38,907 bases of DNA from Nostoc sp. JL34 (GTDB taxonomy: Bacteria > Cyanobacteriota > Cyanobacteriia > Cyanobacteriales > Nostocaceae): assembly GCF_017114945.1 (NCBI RefSeq), contig NZ_JABXKQ010000017.1, forward strand, positions 1-38,907, read 5' to 3'. Under the pieces are notes generated by a model that saw only the letters and a program-made list of their open reading frames with translations, searched no databases and was not told the origin of the DNA. The number at the start of each line of letters is the position of its first letter. Position 1 is the stretch's first letter. Positions 16,997-25,478 of the stretch are shown piece by piece. The position numbers and the translations under genes were made by a program.

Positions 16997-18235
16997 TTAG
17001 AAGAATCCTCGTTGCGGCAATGGTGTACCGTTGATCTCGTAGTCGCCGATCGCACGAGCCTTAAAATGATTTGGATTGTGTGAGGACAAGGTGCGGGCGT
17101 TGCGCCAGTGACGATCAAAGTTGGAGCTTTTCTTTGTTGTGGAAGCCCCACCAACTTCAAACAGCAAAGTGGCTGAACGTAGAGCCAAATCATCAACAAT
17201 CAATTTGGCTTTGGATGCACTCAGAGAAGTTGCCAGTGCCGCAGCCGTCTCTGCCTCTTCACCCTGAGCTTGGGCAGCAGGGAGGCGATCCAGACCATCA
17301 GCTGCTGCTAAAACGATCGCTTCGGCAGCAAAGGCATTGGCGGCAATCTGCCCGACAGTCTGCTGCAAGATTGGGTCATCTGCTGCTTGCTCGGATACAG
17401 CATGGTAGAAAGTCCGGGGTCGGGTACGAACGAGGGTTGTTGCATCGCGTAGAACGCTGCGAATAATGCCAGCATTGATTGCTGTTAAAAATAATTGCGG
17501 GACGATGTTATAGGGTAGGTTGTCTTTGTCTGTGTCTGTCTCAAAAATTACTTCATCCGCCTCTACACGAACATTCGTGAAGATAGTCGTTCCCGTACCT
17601 GTAAGCCTTTGACCGAAGCCATCCCAGTCATCCACAAGGTCAATGCCCTCGCGGTTGGTGGGAATGAGTATAAACGCTTTGGTGCCATCGGGTACTAGCA
17701 CACGCACGAAAATCAAGTCTGCATAAAGGCTGCCAGTGCTGTAATACTTTGTCCCATTTAGACGATAGCCATCGCCATCGGGTGTTAATTTTGTATTCGC
17801 GACTTGACCACCACCAGATCGCTTAACTTCCAGTTCGGTCGAAGCGAGTCCAATAATCGCGCCATCGACGACGGCTTTGAGCCAGCGACGATTCCTTTGG
17901 GTGCGCTCAGAACGCAAAATTCGCTCTGTTACAGAGAAGTGATTCCGTACAATGTGAGCGACATTTGGATCGGCATCCCCCAGCCGAATCACGACCTCGA
18001 ATAGTTCGCGTGCCGTGCTACCACCACCACCTTCGGCAACGGGGATTCGCAATGCACCCAACCGGGAACGCCGGATCAATTCCACCACATCATAGGGAAG
18101 GATGCGATCGCGATCGCGCTCACTTGCCCCCAGAGCAATAAAATCAAAAAGCTGCTGGAGTTCCGGTGAGTTTGCTCTCACAGGAGCCGAAAACTGAATT
18201 GTCGTATCTGCAAGTTTCTCTGGACTCTTAATCAT
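16997..18235 (-). CDS. sfnB: SfnB-family sulfur acquisition oxidoreductase (acyl-CoA dehydrogenase fold)
   Basis: A 412-residue flavoprotein of the acyl-CoA dehydrogenase/DszC superfamily. Landmarks are RIPVAEGGGGSTARELFEVV, DADPNVAHIVRNHFSVTE, IGLASTELEVKRSGGGQV, LNGTKYYSTGSLYADLIFV, and the C-terminal FEVGGASTTKKSSNFDRHWR followed by NARTLSSHNP, which is highly typical of the SfnB/DszC group. Family members are FMNH2-dependent S- or C-oxygenating enzymes linked to dimethylsulfone and sulfonate use. GGAGA stands about ten bases before the ATG. It is followed by an LLM monooxygenase, a pairing known in sulfur-scavenging operons. A sulfur-type operator candidate lies about 210 bases upstream. 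Confidence 0.92.
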   Translation of the reverse strand: MIKSPEKLADTTIQFSAPVRANSPELQQLFDFIALGASERDRDRILPYDVVELIRRSRLGALRIPVAEGGGGSTARELFEVVIRLGDADPNVAHIVRNHFSVTERILRSERTQRNRRWLKAVVDGAIIGLASTELEVKRSGGGQVANTKLTPDGDGYRLNGTKYYSTGSLYADLIFVRVLVPDGTKAFILIPTNREGIDLVDDWDGFGQRLTGTGTTIFTNVRVEADEVIFETDTDKDNLPYNIVPQLFLTAINAGIIRSVLRDATTLVRTRPRTFYHAVSEQAADDPILQQTVGQIAANAFAAEAIVLAAADGLDRLPAAQAQGEEAETAAALATSLSASKAKLIVDDLALRSATLLFEVGGASTTKKSSNFDRHWRNARTLSSHNPNHFKARAIGDYEINGTPLPQRGFF

Positions 18236-18256
18236 TAGTTTCTATCTCCGAATATC

Positions 18257-18430
18257 CTATGGAAAATCTATGTTGGTGAGTGGTGAGGCAATTCCTATTT
18301 CTGGGTGACGCGACTTTAGCACTACAAAGTTGAAGAATGTTTCCAGCCTTGAGGCAATTGCATCTGGTAACATATTCAAGCCACCGACTGCACTCGACAA
18401 AAACCATTCCTCTGTAAGGGTTTTAGATGT
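18257..18430 (-). pseudogene. Possible C-terminal remnant of an LLM monooxygenase
   Basis: The minus strand has an open stretch ending in TAG at 18257-18259 that reads EEWFLSSAVGGLNMLPDAIA, then SRLETFFNFVVLKSRHPEIG. It resembles the end of NtaA/DszA-type LLM proteins (compare EQWLIEEGSDGFNIMFPFLP, then EGLNDFVDKVVPELQRRG, in the LLM gene at 19606). It has no start, so it would be a fragment. The match is by eye and short. Confidence 0.4.
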
Positions 18431-18446
18431 ATTTAAGTTTTATAAA

Positions 18447-18474
18447 ATACTAAAAATCTACCGAGTTACCGTAG
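18447..18474. promoter_or_regulatory. Candidate sulfur-regulon operator, site C
   Basis: On the minus strand: CTACGGTAACTC, spacer GGTA, GATTTTTAGTAT. The core TCGGTAGATTT is identical to that of the site at 28156-28183. It lies about 210 bases upstream of the sfnB-like gene, beyond the LLM remnant. Confidence 0.5.
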
Positions 18475-18551
18475 TTTGATACTCCCAAATTTTCCCCAAG
18501 TTGTCAATCTGTTTTAACGTCTTTTTGCAGGAAAGACTCAGAGTTGAAAAA

Positions 18552-18668
18552 GGGACTGGGGACTGGGGATTAGGGATTGGGGACTGGGAAAACTTGGAAG
18601 GGGATTCAGACCCCAACCAAGTTTTAAAGAAAACTCTTCCTAGCCCCCAGTTCCCAGTCCCCAGTCCC
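18552..18668. repeat. Short tandem repeats (GGGGACT/GGGGATT) with inverted copy
   Basis: Bases 18552-18588 are about five 7-bp units of the GGGGACT/GGGATT type. The block 18644-18668 carries the complement (CCCCCAGTTCCCAGTCCCC). Together they can form a long imperfect G-rich hairpin. Such heptamer repeats are typical of Nostoc-type genomes. No gene is supported from 18475 to 18724. Confidence 0.8.
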
Positions 18669-18724
18669 GGTAACAGTCTCCCTTACAAAACGTAACTGTT
18701 ATGTGCAAAATGATTTAGATAAGA

Positions 18725-19522
18725 TTAGAGTAAATGAGCTACGTATAAAGTAGTTAAATAACCTTTCGTAATTTGACCATTGAACTTGGTATTAATTAAT
18801 TCAGCGATCGCATGAAAAAAACGCACTTTTGTAATGCGCTCTAAATTTAGATGACCGGAGTAAGTATTTAAGAGGTTGAGATAACTTGCACTGTTGTATG
18901 TTGCATCCCATCGATAAGAGCGATAGATTACTTTGCCAAACAAACCTGTTTGCTCAATCTCACTTGTTTTATTAGGGACTTCCTGCTCACGCAAAGGAGG
19001 CTCATCGTCTTTAAGCAGTTGAGGAGCTAAACTTTGATATAGCTCCTGTACTTCTTCAAAGAAGCCATTACTAGCATCACTATATACATGTTCATTCCAA
19101 AATAGCGCGATCGCTCCTGAAGATGTGAGGACTTGAGCCGTTTTTTTGTAAGCAATACTTGGGTCAAGCCAATGGAAAGCAGTCGCCGAAATCACTAAAT
19201 CAAAAGCATTTTCTTGGTTCACCCAATCCTCAAAAGCGATGTTACGCACTTCTACTTGCGGATAAGCAGCCAGATTTTTTTGGGCAACCGTAGCAAGATT
19301 CTCACCCAACTCAATGCAGAGTATACGATAACCCTGGCGGGCAAAGGGCACAGTTGCCTGACCAGTACCACAACCAATCTCTAATATCCTTCCGTCTGGA
19401 GTGATTTCTGAGAGAGACACCACATCGTCAAAAAGCGCTTCTGGATATCCTGGTCGAACTTGATCATACAACAGTGCTACTTGATTAAAAGTGGTTCTTA
19501 AGTGACTTCTTTCATCTGTCAT
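18725..19522 (-). CDS. Class I SAM-dependent methyltransferase
   Basis: A 265-residue methyltransferase. The early part FNQVALLYDQVRPGYPEALF is typical of the UbiE/Methyltransf_11/25 group; the SAM motif I is RILEIGCGTGQATVPFA, the acidic end of strand 2 is LCIELG, and the later motif is FDLVISATAFHWLDP. All SAM-binding landmarks are intact. The substrate is unknown. It starts 83 bases after the LLM monooxygenase ends, on the same strand, so it may be the last gene of the metQ-LLM transcript. A role in methylating a sulfur-containing intermediate is possible but unproven. Confidence 0.85.
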   Translation of the reverse strand: MTDERSHLRTTFNQVALLYDQVRPGYPEALFDDVVSLSEITPDGRILEIGCGTGQATVPFARQGYRILCIELGENLATVAQKNLAAYPQVEVRNIAFEDWVNQENAFDLVISATAFHWLDPSIAYKKTAQVLTSSGAIALFWNEHVYSDASNGFFEEVQELYQSLAPQLLKDDEPPLREQEVPNKTSEIEQTGLFGKVIYRSYRWDATYNSASYLNLLNTYSGHLNLERITKVRFFHAIAELINTKFNGQITKGYLTTLYVAHLL

Positions 19523-19605
19523 GTGTTTGTGGTCATACTATAATTTGACAAATGCTTAAGGCTTAACATCTATTGGAGTCAAAGCAGCATACTAGCGATC
19601 GCAGT

Positions 19606-20943
19606 TTACACCAAACTAGTCTGGAAGAAGCGGTTGACAGGGCGCGTCAGTCCCAGATTTTCGCGCAGCGTCTTGCCCTCATACTCTTGGCGGAAAATCC
19701 CACGTCGTTGAAGTTCTGGCACAACTTTATCGACAAAATCATTCAATCCTTCAGGAAGAAAAGGGAACATGATGTTGAAACCGTCAGAGCCTTCCTCAAT
19801 CAGCCATTGCTCCATATCATCAGCGATGCTTTGGGGTGTACCGACGAAGGCCAGTCCGCCGTAACTGCCAATGCGTTGCGCCAGTTGTCGAATAGTCAAG
19901 TTCTCACGTTGCGCTAAGGCTATTACTCTTTCTCGTGAAGAGTGACCAGCGTTAGTCGATGGGATTTCTGGCAAGGGGCCATCGGGATCAAAACCCGAAA
20001 CGTCGTAGCCAAGGGCACTATTTAGGCTAGCGATCCCACTGTCATAATGTACTAGGCTATCTAAATGAAGACGCTTGGCATGTGCCTCGGCGATGGTTTC
20101 CCCCACGATGACTAAAGCACCTGGAAGAATTTTTATGCTGTCTGGGTCACGGCCAATTGCCCGCGCCCGTCCCTTAATGTCTGCAAATAAAGCTTTGCCA
20201 GCTTCCAGATTACCAGCAGGTGCAAACACAGCCTCGGCAGTTTCGGCAGCTAATTGCCGACCCGCTTCGGATGCGCCTGCCTGAACGATTACCGGCCAGC
20301 CTTGGACAGGTCTGGCGATGTTCAATGGCCCTCGCACCGAGAGATATTTTCCCTGATGATTCAGAACGTGAAGCTTTGCAGGGTCGAAATAAATCCCTGC
20401 TTCCACGTCCCGAATAAACGCATCGTCAGCAAAAGAATCCCAAAGACCTGTGACAACATCATAAAATTCTCTAGCTCGTCGATAGCGTTCGTCATGCTCT
20501 ACCTCTTCTTCTAATCCAAAGTTGAGCGCTGCATCTGGATTGGCTGTGGTGACGATGTTCCAGCCAGCGCGACCGCCACTAATATGGTCGAGAGACGCGA
20601 AGCGGCGAGCAATGTGGTAAGGCTGGTCATAGGTCGTGGAAGCGGTGGCTACTAGTCCGATGTGTTCGGTGACACTGGCGAGGGCAGAAAGTAGAGTGAA
20701 AGGTTCAAAGGATGTGACAGTATGGCTACGCTTTAATGCGTTGATTGGCATATTCAGCACCGCTAAGTGATCAGCCATGAAGAATGCGTCAAACTTGCCT
20801 TGCTCTAGTTTCTGGATGAATCGTTTCAGCGCTGGAAAGTTGAAATTAGCGTCAGGCAAAGCCCCAGGATAGCGCCAAGCGCCTGTATGTATGCTTACCG
20901 GGCGCATAAAAGCACCTAGTTTTAATTGCTTCAATCTGCTCAT
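19606..20943 (-). CDS. LLM-class monooxygenase, NtaA/SnaA/DszA family
   Basis: A 445-residue LLM flavin monooxygenase of the longer NtaA/SnaA/DszA type. Motifs are LKLGAFMRPVSIHTGAWRYP, FDAFFMADHLAVLN, TASTTYDQPYHIARRFASLD, HISGGRAGWNIVTTANPDA (the FMN loop), EEEVEHDERYRRAREFYDVV and GWPVIVQAGASEAGRQLAAE. The C-terminal DGFNIMFPFLPEGLNDFVD is diagnostic. DszA cleaves the C-S bond of dibenzothiophene sulfone; NtaA attacks C-N bonds. In this sulfur island an organosulfone or sulfonate is the better guess. GGAGG lies just before the ATG. It follows the MetQ-like gene by 18 bases, so they share an mRNA. Confidence 0.92.
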   Translation of the reverse strand: MSRLKQLKLGAFMRPVSIHTGAWRYPGALPDANFNFPALKRFIQKLEQGKFDAFFMADHLAVLNMPINALKRSHTVTSFEPFTLLSALASVTEHIGLVATASTTYDQPYHIARRFASLDHISGGRAGWNIVTTANPDAALNFGLEEEVEHDERYRRAREFYDVVTGLWDSFADDAFIRDVEAGIYFDPAKLHVLNHQGKYLSVRGPLNIARPVQGWPVIVQAGASEAGRQLAAETAEAVFAPAGNLEAGKALFADIKGRARAIGRDPDSIKILPGALVIVGETIAEAHAKRLHLDSLVHYDSGIASLNSALGYDVSGFDPDGPLPEIPSTNAGHSSRERVIALAQRENLTIRQLAQRIGSYGGLAFVGTPQSIADDMEQWLIEEGSDGFNIMFPFLPEGLNDFVDKVVPELQRRGIFRQEYEGKTLRENLGLTRPVNRFFQTSLV

Positions 20944-20961
20944 CAGTCCTCCGTATTAAGT

Positions 20962-21828
20962 TTAAAATACAGGTGCAATCGTCCCCTTGAAGTAATTATT
21001 GATATAGTCTTTCAATTTGGGATCGACAACCAATTGATTTAGTTTTTGGATGTTGGAATCATTTGCTTTTGATTGTACAGTAGCTAAACCCACCGCATAA
21101 TTTTTGTTAGCCATGCCAATCTCGTCTAATACAATGGGATTTAGAGATACCTTTGCTTGCACAAGGAAGGATGCAGATGTCACAGCTAAATCTAGATCGT
21201 CCAACGCTCTAACAATAGCGTAATTGTCTAACTCCTTAATTTGGAGATTTTTGGGATGCTTAATGATATCTTTGACGCTGTAATACTCCCCTGGCTTTTC
21301 TTTTAAATTGATTAAGTCGATGTGTTTCAGGAATTTCAAGGCGCGGTCTTGATTGCTATCATCATTAGAAATAGCAATTGTTGCCCCTATAGGAATTTCA
21401 TTGAGTGATTTTATTTTTAGTCGTTTTGAGTAGAGTCCGGTTATGGTGGTATAACTGCGATTTAACATCACAAAATCCGCGTTAAGTCTTTTGGCAGCTT
21501 GTTTCATAAACGGTTCATGCTGAAAAAAATTAGCATCAATTTCCCCACTCTTAAGAGCATCGTTAATTTTTACTGAATCAGCAATAGTGATGATTTGAAA
21601 ATCTAAGCCTTGGGTGGAAGCTATTTCTTTTTGAATTAACTTTAAAATATCTTCAGTAGTGGTATTTCGAGAACCGACTTTGAGTACTGCTATCTTAGCT
21701 AATTGGCTGACTAATTGACTCGGAGATGAATTTGGTTTTGGTGTACAACTGGCGAAAAGAATGGATGCGATCGCTAACCCTATTATTAGGATAAAATAGC
21801 AGCGATAAAACTTTGGATAATAAAACAT
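20962..21828 (-). CDS. metQ: MetQ/NlpA-family substrate-binding lipoprotein B
   Basis: A 288-residue MetQ-family lipoprotein when started at ATG 21828. The signal helix is YFILIIGLAIASILFASC with the acylated Cys at 28. Family segments are VLKVGSRNTTTEDILKLIQK, EIDANFFQHEPFMKQAAKRL, ATIAISNDDSNQDRALKFLK and SVKDIIKHPKNLQIKELDN. The frame is open further up, starting with a TTG inside the end of metN, but that would add 36 residues before the signal peptide, so 21828 is preferred. It follows metN with a 104-base gap and precedes an LLM monooxygenase by 18 bases. It is one of three divergent MetQ paralogues in the window. Confidence 0.9.
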   Translation of the reverse strand: MFYYPKFYRCYFILIIGLAIASILFASCTPKPNSSPSQLVSQLAKIAVLKVGSRNTTTEDILKLIQKEIASTQGLDFQIITIADSVKINDALKSGEIDANFFQHEPFMKQAAKRLNADFVMLNRSYTTITGLYSKRLKIKSLNEIPIGATIAISNDDSNQDRALKFLKHIDLINLKEKPGEYYSVKDIIKHPKNLQIKELDNYAIVRALDDLDLAVTSASFLVQAKVSLNPIVLDEIGMANKNYAVGLATVQSKANDSNIQKLNQLVVDPKLKDYINNYFKGTIAPVF

Positions 21829-21932
21829 GATAATAATTAGGAGTTTGTAATTTTTAATAAAGGCTATAAAGGAAATTCTGTAATTGAGAATGTCAAATTT
21901 AATTTTGATTTTTCTCCCAATCCCTACCCAAT

Positions 21933-22910
21933 TCAATGCACCTGTACTTCAAATTCTGCTTCGTGTAAATATTTCAAAGCTTGAGTTACCTTTTGACCTT
22001 CTAATTCAATGTGAAATTGACCAACTCGGCGATCGCCTACTGTTTCAACACTCCCACTGAGGATATTGACATCCACATCAAAATTACGGGCTAGGGTGGC
22101 AAAAATCGGTTGGCTGGCTTGTTCTCCGGCAAAGGCGATCGTGGCAATAACTGCACCAGGCTTTGGTTTATAACCATTGCGATGGGGAAAAAATTCCTGT
22201 GAAAGAAATGATTCTGGCTTGGCAATTAAATCGCTAACATATCCCTTTTCCACAATCTTGCCAGCATTGAGTACAGCGACACTATCGCAGATTTGCTTGA
22301 CTACAGCCATTTCATGGGTAATCAGTAAAATTGTCAAACCCATGCGCTTGTTCAAGTCGCGCAATAAATCTAAAATTGACCTCGTAGTTTGCGGATCAAG
22401 TGCTGATGTCGCTTCATCAGAAAGTAAAACTTTTGGTTCTCCAGCCAAAGCCCTAGCAATACCTACTCGTTGCTTTTGACCACCAGAAAGTTGTGCTGGA
22501 TAAGCATCAGCCTTACCTGTCAACCCAACAAGTGAAATCAATTCTTCCACTTTGACCCGGCGTTTCAGTCTACTGTAACCCATCACTTCCAGAGGAAAAG
22601 CAATGTTTTCCACAACAGTTCTGCAACTTAGTAAATTAAAGTGTTGAAAAATCATGCCAATATGTTGACGAGCTTGACGTAATTTATCTCCAGAAAGTTT
22701 TGTCATCTCCTGTCCGTCAACTACAACCGAACCCGATGTCGGTTTTTCTAACTGATTAACACAACGAATTAAAGTACTCTTACCTGCACCACTTTGACCT
22801 AAAACACCAAAAATTTCTCCTGGTTTGACGAGAAGACTTACTCCATCTAAAGCTACAACTTTCTGGCTGCTTTGGTTATAAATTTTGCGGACATCAGTAA
22901 ATCCGATCAT
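21933..22910 (-). CDS. metN: MetN methionine-type ABC transporter ATPase
   Basis: A 325-residue ABC ATPase. Walker A is GVLGQSGAGKSTLIRCVNQL near residues 35-54, the Q-loop is IFQHFNLLSCRTV, the ABC signature is LSGGQKQRVGIARALAGEPK, Walker B is VLLSDEATSALDP, and the H-loop is LITHEM. The C-terminal NIL domain (about 245-325; start VIATIAFAGEQASQPIFA) is the methionine-sensing regulatory domain of MetN. It is the only ABC ATPase here, lies between two metQ genes, and should energise the MetI permease at 14963, although that gene is more than 6 kb away. Sharing with SsuA-type lipoproteins is not expected from known structures. Confidence 0.95.
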   Translation of the reverse strand: MIGFTDVRKIYNQSSQKVVALDGVSLLVKPGEIFGVLGQSGAGKSTLIRCVNQLEKPTSGSVVVDGQEMTKLSGDKLRQARQHIGMIFQHFNLLSCRTVVENIAFPLEVMGYSRLKRRVKVEELISLVGLTGKADAYPAQLSGGQKQRVGIARALAGEPKVLLSDEATSALDPQTTRSILDLLRDLNKRMGLTILLITHEMAVVKQICDSVAVLNAGKIVEKGYVSDLIAKPESFLSQEFFPHRNGYKPKPGAVIATIAFAGEQASQPIFATLARNFDVDVNILSGSVETVGDRRVGQFHIELEGQKVTQALKYLHEAEFEVQVH

Positions 22911-22964
22911 CTGAAAGTTTCTCCATAATAAAAGTCTCTTAGCATCAAAAAAAGAAGATTTTAC

Positions 22965-23858
22965 TTAAGGAATGGGAAGTACTGCCCCTTGATATTTATC
23001 TTTAATAAATTGCTTAACTTTATCGTCACGCAACAACTTATACAGTTTTTGAATTCTGGGATCGGTTTCTTTGCCTTTTAATGTTGTGATAGTAACAGCA
23101 TAAATTGGGTCGTTAGCTGACTCCAATGCTAAAGCATCTTTATCGGTTTTCAATCCGGCTTGCACAATCCAATTACCTGTAACTCCTGCTAAGTCAACAT
23201 CAGGAAGAGTAGGAATTGCTTGCGCTCCTGGTATCTCTTTAATTTGGATGTTCTTAGGATTTGCAATAATATCTTTAGGACTTGCAGGATGGACATTTGG
23301 CTTGAGTTTGATTAAGCCTGATTCTTCCAACACTTTTAAAGCGCGATGGGCATTGCTAACATCATCAGGAATGCTGACGAGGGCTTTATTTGGCACATCC
23401 TTAATAGACTTATATTTTTTAGAAAAAATTCCTACTGGATTCAAATGAATTTGGGGAGTAAAGGCATACATCTCGAAATTATGTTTCTTGCTATAGTCCT
23501 CCATAAAAGGAATATGTTGGAAATAATTGGCATCAATTACCCCATCTTTTAAGGCAGTATTATTCTGCACAAAGTCATTAAAAGTAACTATTTCGATATC
23601 TAACCCAGCTTCAGTTGCTAAATTCTTTTTGACAAACTCTAAAATTTCTCCGGCTGGAACTGGTGTTACACCAACTTTGATTTTGTCTTTAGCTCCAGTT
23701 GTAGATTTATCGGCAACTGGGGCGGCTGATGAATTTACAGTTGTATTAGCAGCAGAATTATTTTGAGGCGAACTACAGCTAGAAAATACTGTAGAAGCCG
23801 CAAATGATGTAAAGGCTATTAAAAAGAATCGACGGTTAGTATTGATGGTAAATTTCAT
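22965..23858 (-). CDS. metQ: MetQ/NlpA-family substrate-binding lipoprotein C
   Basis: A 297-residue MetQ-family lipoprotein. The signal has a twin-Arg stretch (NTNRRFFLIAFTSFAAS) and lipobox FSSC, Cys 28. Family landmarks are KVGVTPVPAGEILEFVKKNL, DANYFQHIPFMEDYSKKHN, ALVSIPDDVSNAHRALKVLE and SPKDIIANPKNIQIKEIPG. ATG 23858 is preferred over an in-frame TTG at 23879, which adds only seven residues; the HIP1 octamer GCGATCGC lies directly before the ATG. It precedes metN by 54 bases and follows the SsuA-like gene at 23945, forming one likely transcript. Confidence 0.91.
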   Translation of the reverse strand: MKFTINTNRRFFLIAFTSFAASTVFSSCSSPQNNSAANTTVNSSAAPVADKSTTGAKDKIKVGVTPVPAGEILEFVKKNLATEAGLDIEIVTFNDFVQNNTALKDGVIDANYFQHIPFMEDYSKKHNFEMYAFTPQIHLNPVGIFSKKYKSIKDVPNKALVSIPDDVSNAHRALKVLEESGLIKLKPNVHPASPKDIIANPKNIQIKEIPGAQAIPTLPDVDLAGVTGNWIVQAGLKTDKDALALESANDPIYAVTITTLKGKETDPRIQKLYKLLRDDKVKQFIKDKYQGAVLPIP

Positions 23859-23944
23859 GCGATCGCCTACTCTAATCAAACAAACGTGAACAAAAATTCA
23901 TATATTATTAATTACGAATTAAGAATTACAAACTACGAATTAGA

Positions 23945-25030
23945 TTACCATTTCTGCTCAGTAAACCAGTTGTAATTCTTATCTTTGACATCAATTTTCT
24001 TAGGAATAATTTTGAGTTCATAGAAGGTATCTGCCATGCGTTGCAATCCACTCAAAACCTCATCTGTTACAGGTAATACCTGACGTTGACCACCACGTTC
24101 TTCTACAATTTCCATTGTTTTTAGATCAATTTTGTACAGCTTAGAAAGGAGTTTAGCTGAATCTTGATAGTTTTCTCTAGACCAAGAACCAGCCTTTTCT
24201 AGCTCTTGTAAAATTGTCTTAAGAATATCTAGATGGTCACGCACAAAATCTGGAGCAGCATAATAAAAGCTTGGGCTTTCTAGTGGAGCTTTGTCTCCAA
24301 ATACAGTGCTATTATCTGCCAATAGACGAGTGCGAAGTTTACGTTCAGCTTCAGCAGTATAAGGGTCCCAAATTAACCACGCATCAATATCACCACGCTC
24401 AAAGGCTGGTAAAGCTTCGGCTGGTGTCAGATAGAGAGGTTTAATATCACTAAATTTCAAACCCACTTTCTCTAAAGCACGCACAATAATATAGTGCTGA
24501 CCAGAACCTTTTGCAAAAGCAACTTTCTTACCTTTTAAATCAGAAAGAGTTTTAATCGGTGAATTTTCTTGGACTAAAATAGCTGAACCTCTAGTACTAC
24601 CTGTACCCGCTGCAACTCTGACAAATGATTTATCTCCTGCTTGAGCAAAGACGCTTCCTGTACCGCCACCACCACCAAAAACAATCGCACCTGCACCCAT
24701 CCCATCCAATAGAGGTGCTGTAGAGGAGAATTCATTCCAGGTGACAGAAATACCCAAGGGTTGTAAGCGCTTTTCTAAACTTCCTTGCGCTTTGATAATA
24801 TTTAGCAATGCCATTCCTTTTTGATGTCCCATTTTCAGCACTGTTAGCTTAGGTACTTGGGCTTGTTGTGCAGGTGCATTGGCTGAATTACTAGGAGTAC
24901 AAGAAGCGATCGCTAAATTTAAACCTATACCAATAACAAAGAATAGAATAAGAGTTTTAATATCGTGATGTTGAAATAAGCTTCTTTTCTTGATAAAGTC
25001 TAAAAACTGATTTATCAATCGAGTAACCAT
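23945..25030 (-). CDS. SsuA/TauA-like substrate-binding lipoprotein 3
   Basis: A 361-residue NMT1/SsuA-type binding protein. The signal helix is TLILFFVIGIGLNLAIASC with the acylated Cys at 44. Mature motifs are VLKMGHQKGMALLNIIKAQG, VFGGGGGTGSVFAQAGD (an unusual glycine run in the ligand loop), KTLSDLKGKKVAFAKGSGQH and FERGDIDAWLIWDPYTAEAE, the last a near-perfect SsuA landmark. It is the first gene of the minus-strand set SsuA-like, metQ, metN, metQ, LLM, methyltransferase. Upstream is a long repeat-filled gap. Ligand inferred as a sulfonate or sulfate ester. Confidence 0.88.
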   Translation of the reverse strand: MVTRLINQFLDFIKKRSLFQHHDIKTLILFFVIGIGLNLAIASCTPSNSANAPAQQAQVPKLTVLKMGHQKGMALLNIIKAQGSLEKRLQPLGISVTWNEFSSTAPLLDGMGAGAIVFGGGGGTGSVFAQAGDKSFVRVAAGTGSTRGSAILVQENSPIKTLSDLKGKKVAFAKGSGQHYIIVRALEKVGLKFSDIKPLYLTPAEALPAFERGDIDAWLIWDPYTAEAERKLRTRLLADNSTVFGDKAPLESPSFYYAAPDFVRDHLDILKTILQELEKAGSWSRENYQDSAKLLSKLYKIDLKTMEIVEERGGQRQVLPVTDEVLSGLQRMADTFYELKIIPKKIDVKDKNYNWFTEQKW

Positions 25031-25148
25031 ATTTTTCCTTTGCCTATTAGCATTTTTTGCCCAAGTTTAAAATCGAGGTTATATCTAAAAAAATAAACTT
25101 ATAGCTCAAATTTAAAATCTAATTTTTTTAACATTACTCTCATTACAT

Positions 25149-25164
25149 TAGATAAAATATTTTA
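25149..25164. promoter_or_regulatory. Perfect 16-bp AT-rich palindrome upstream of the SsuA-like gene
   Basis: GATAAAATATTTTATC is fully self-complementary and lies about 120 bases upstream of the start at 25030. It could be an operator; AT-rich palindromes also occur by chance in such DNA. It is not related to the 28-bp sites. Confidence 0.3.
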
Positions 25165-25238
25165 TCCATTAAATCTTAAAAAGATAGTGTTCTTGACGAC
25201 GAAAAATGAAAAATTTTTACATCAATCATTAGTTATTA

Positions 25239-25402
25239 AATAATTCCATAGTTAATAACAGCTAGACTTGTTATAGCGGTTTCCATTCAGATGCGGTACA
25301 AAATTATATCGCGAGTTGTAGGGGCACGGCAGTGCCGTGCCCCTACGGGTGTACTGCGCTATGTCGGTAAACGCTATAGCTATTATTAATCATGGAATTA
25401 TT
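25239..25402. mobile_element. MITE-like nested inverted repeat with a central GTAGGGGCACGGCA palindrome
   Basis: The outer arms AATAATTCCATAGTTAATAA (from 25239) and TATTATTAATCATGGAATTA (from 25381) are near-perfect inverted copies. Inside them TATAGCGGTTT (about 25272) pairs with AAACGCTATA (about 25370). At the centre 25318-25346 is a hairpin with perfect 14-bp arms and one loop base, a motif very common in cyanobacterial intergenic DNA. No gene is present. This is a non-autonomous element, about 164 bp, between two transcription units of the same strand. Confidence 0.75.
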
Positions 25403-25415
25403 ATCACAACCATAG

Positions 25416-25446
25416 ATGTTACTAATAATCCATGAATTAGTAACAT
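25416..25446. terminator. Hairpin after the GNAT gene
   Basis: ATGTTACTAAT (25416-25426) and ATTAGTAACAT (25436-25446) form a perfect 11-bp stem with a 9-base loop, 32 bases downstream of the GNAT stop. There is no clear T-run, so the terminator call is tentative; it might also be a processing or operator site. Confidence 0.4.
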
Positions 25447-25478
25447 TTAAAATCTGAGAAAATACGAAAAATCAATGT

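Noticed and set aside
18552..18588. CRISPR-like regular repeats
   Set aside because: Units are 7 bp with no spacers; they are short tandem repeats, not a CRISPR array.
18501..18695. 64-residue plus-strand ORF
   Set aside because: It is made of the GGGGACT tandem repeat and its complement; low complexity, no RBS.
19573..19917. 114-residue plus-strand ORF beginning upstream of the LLM gene end
   Set aside because: It overlaps the conserved C-terminus of the LLM monooxygenase on the other strand and has no family signature.
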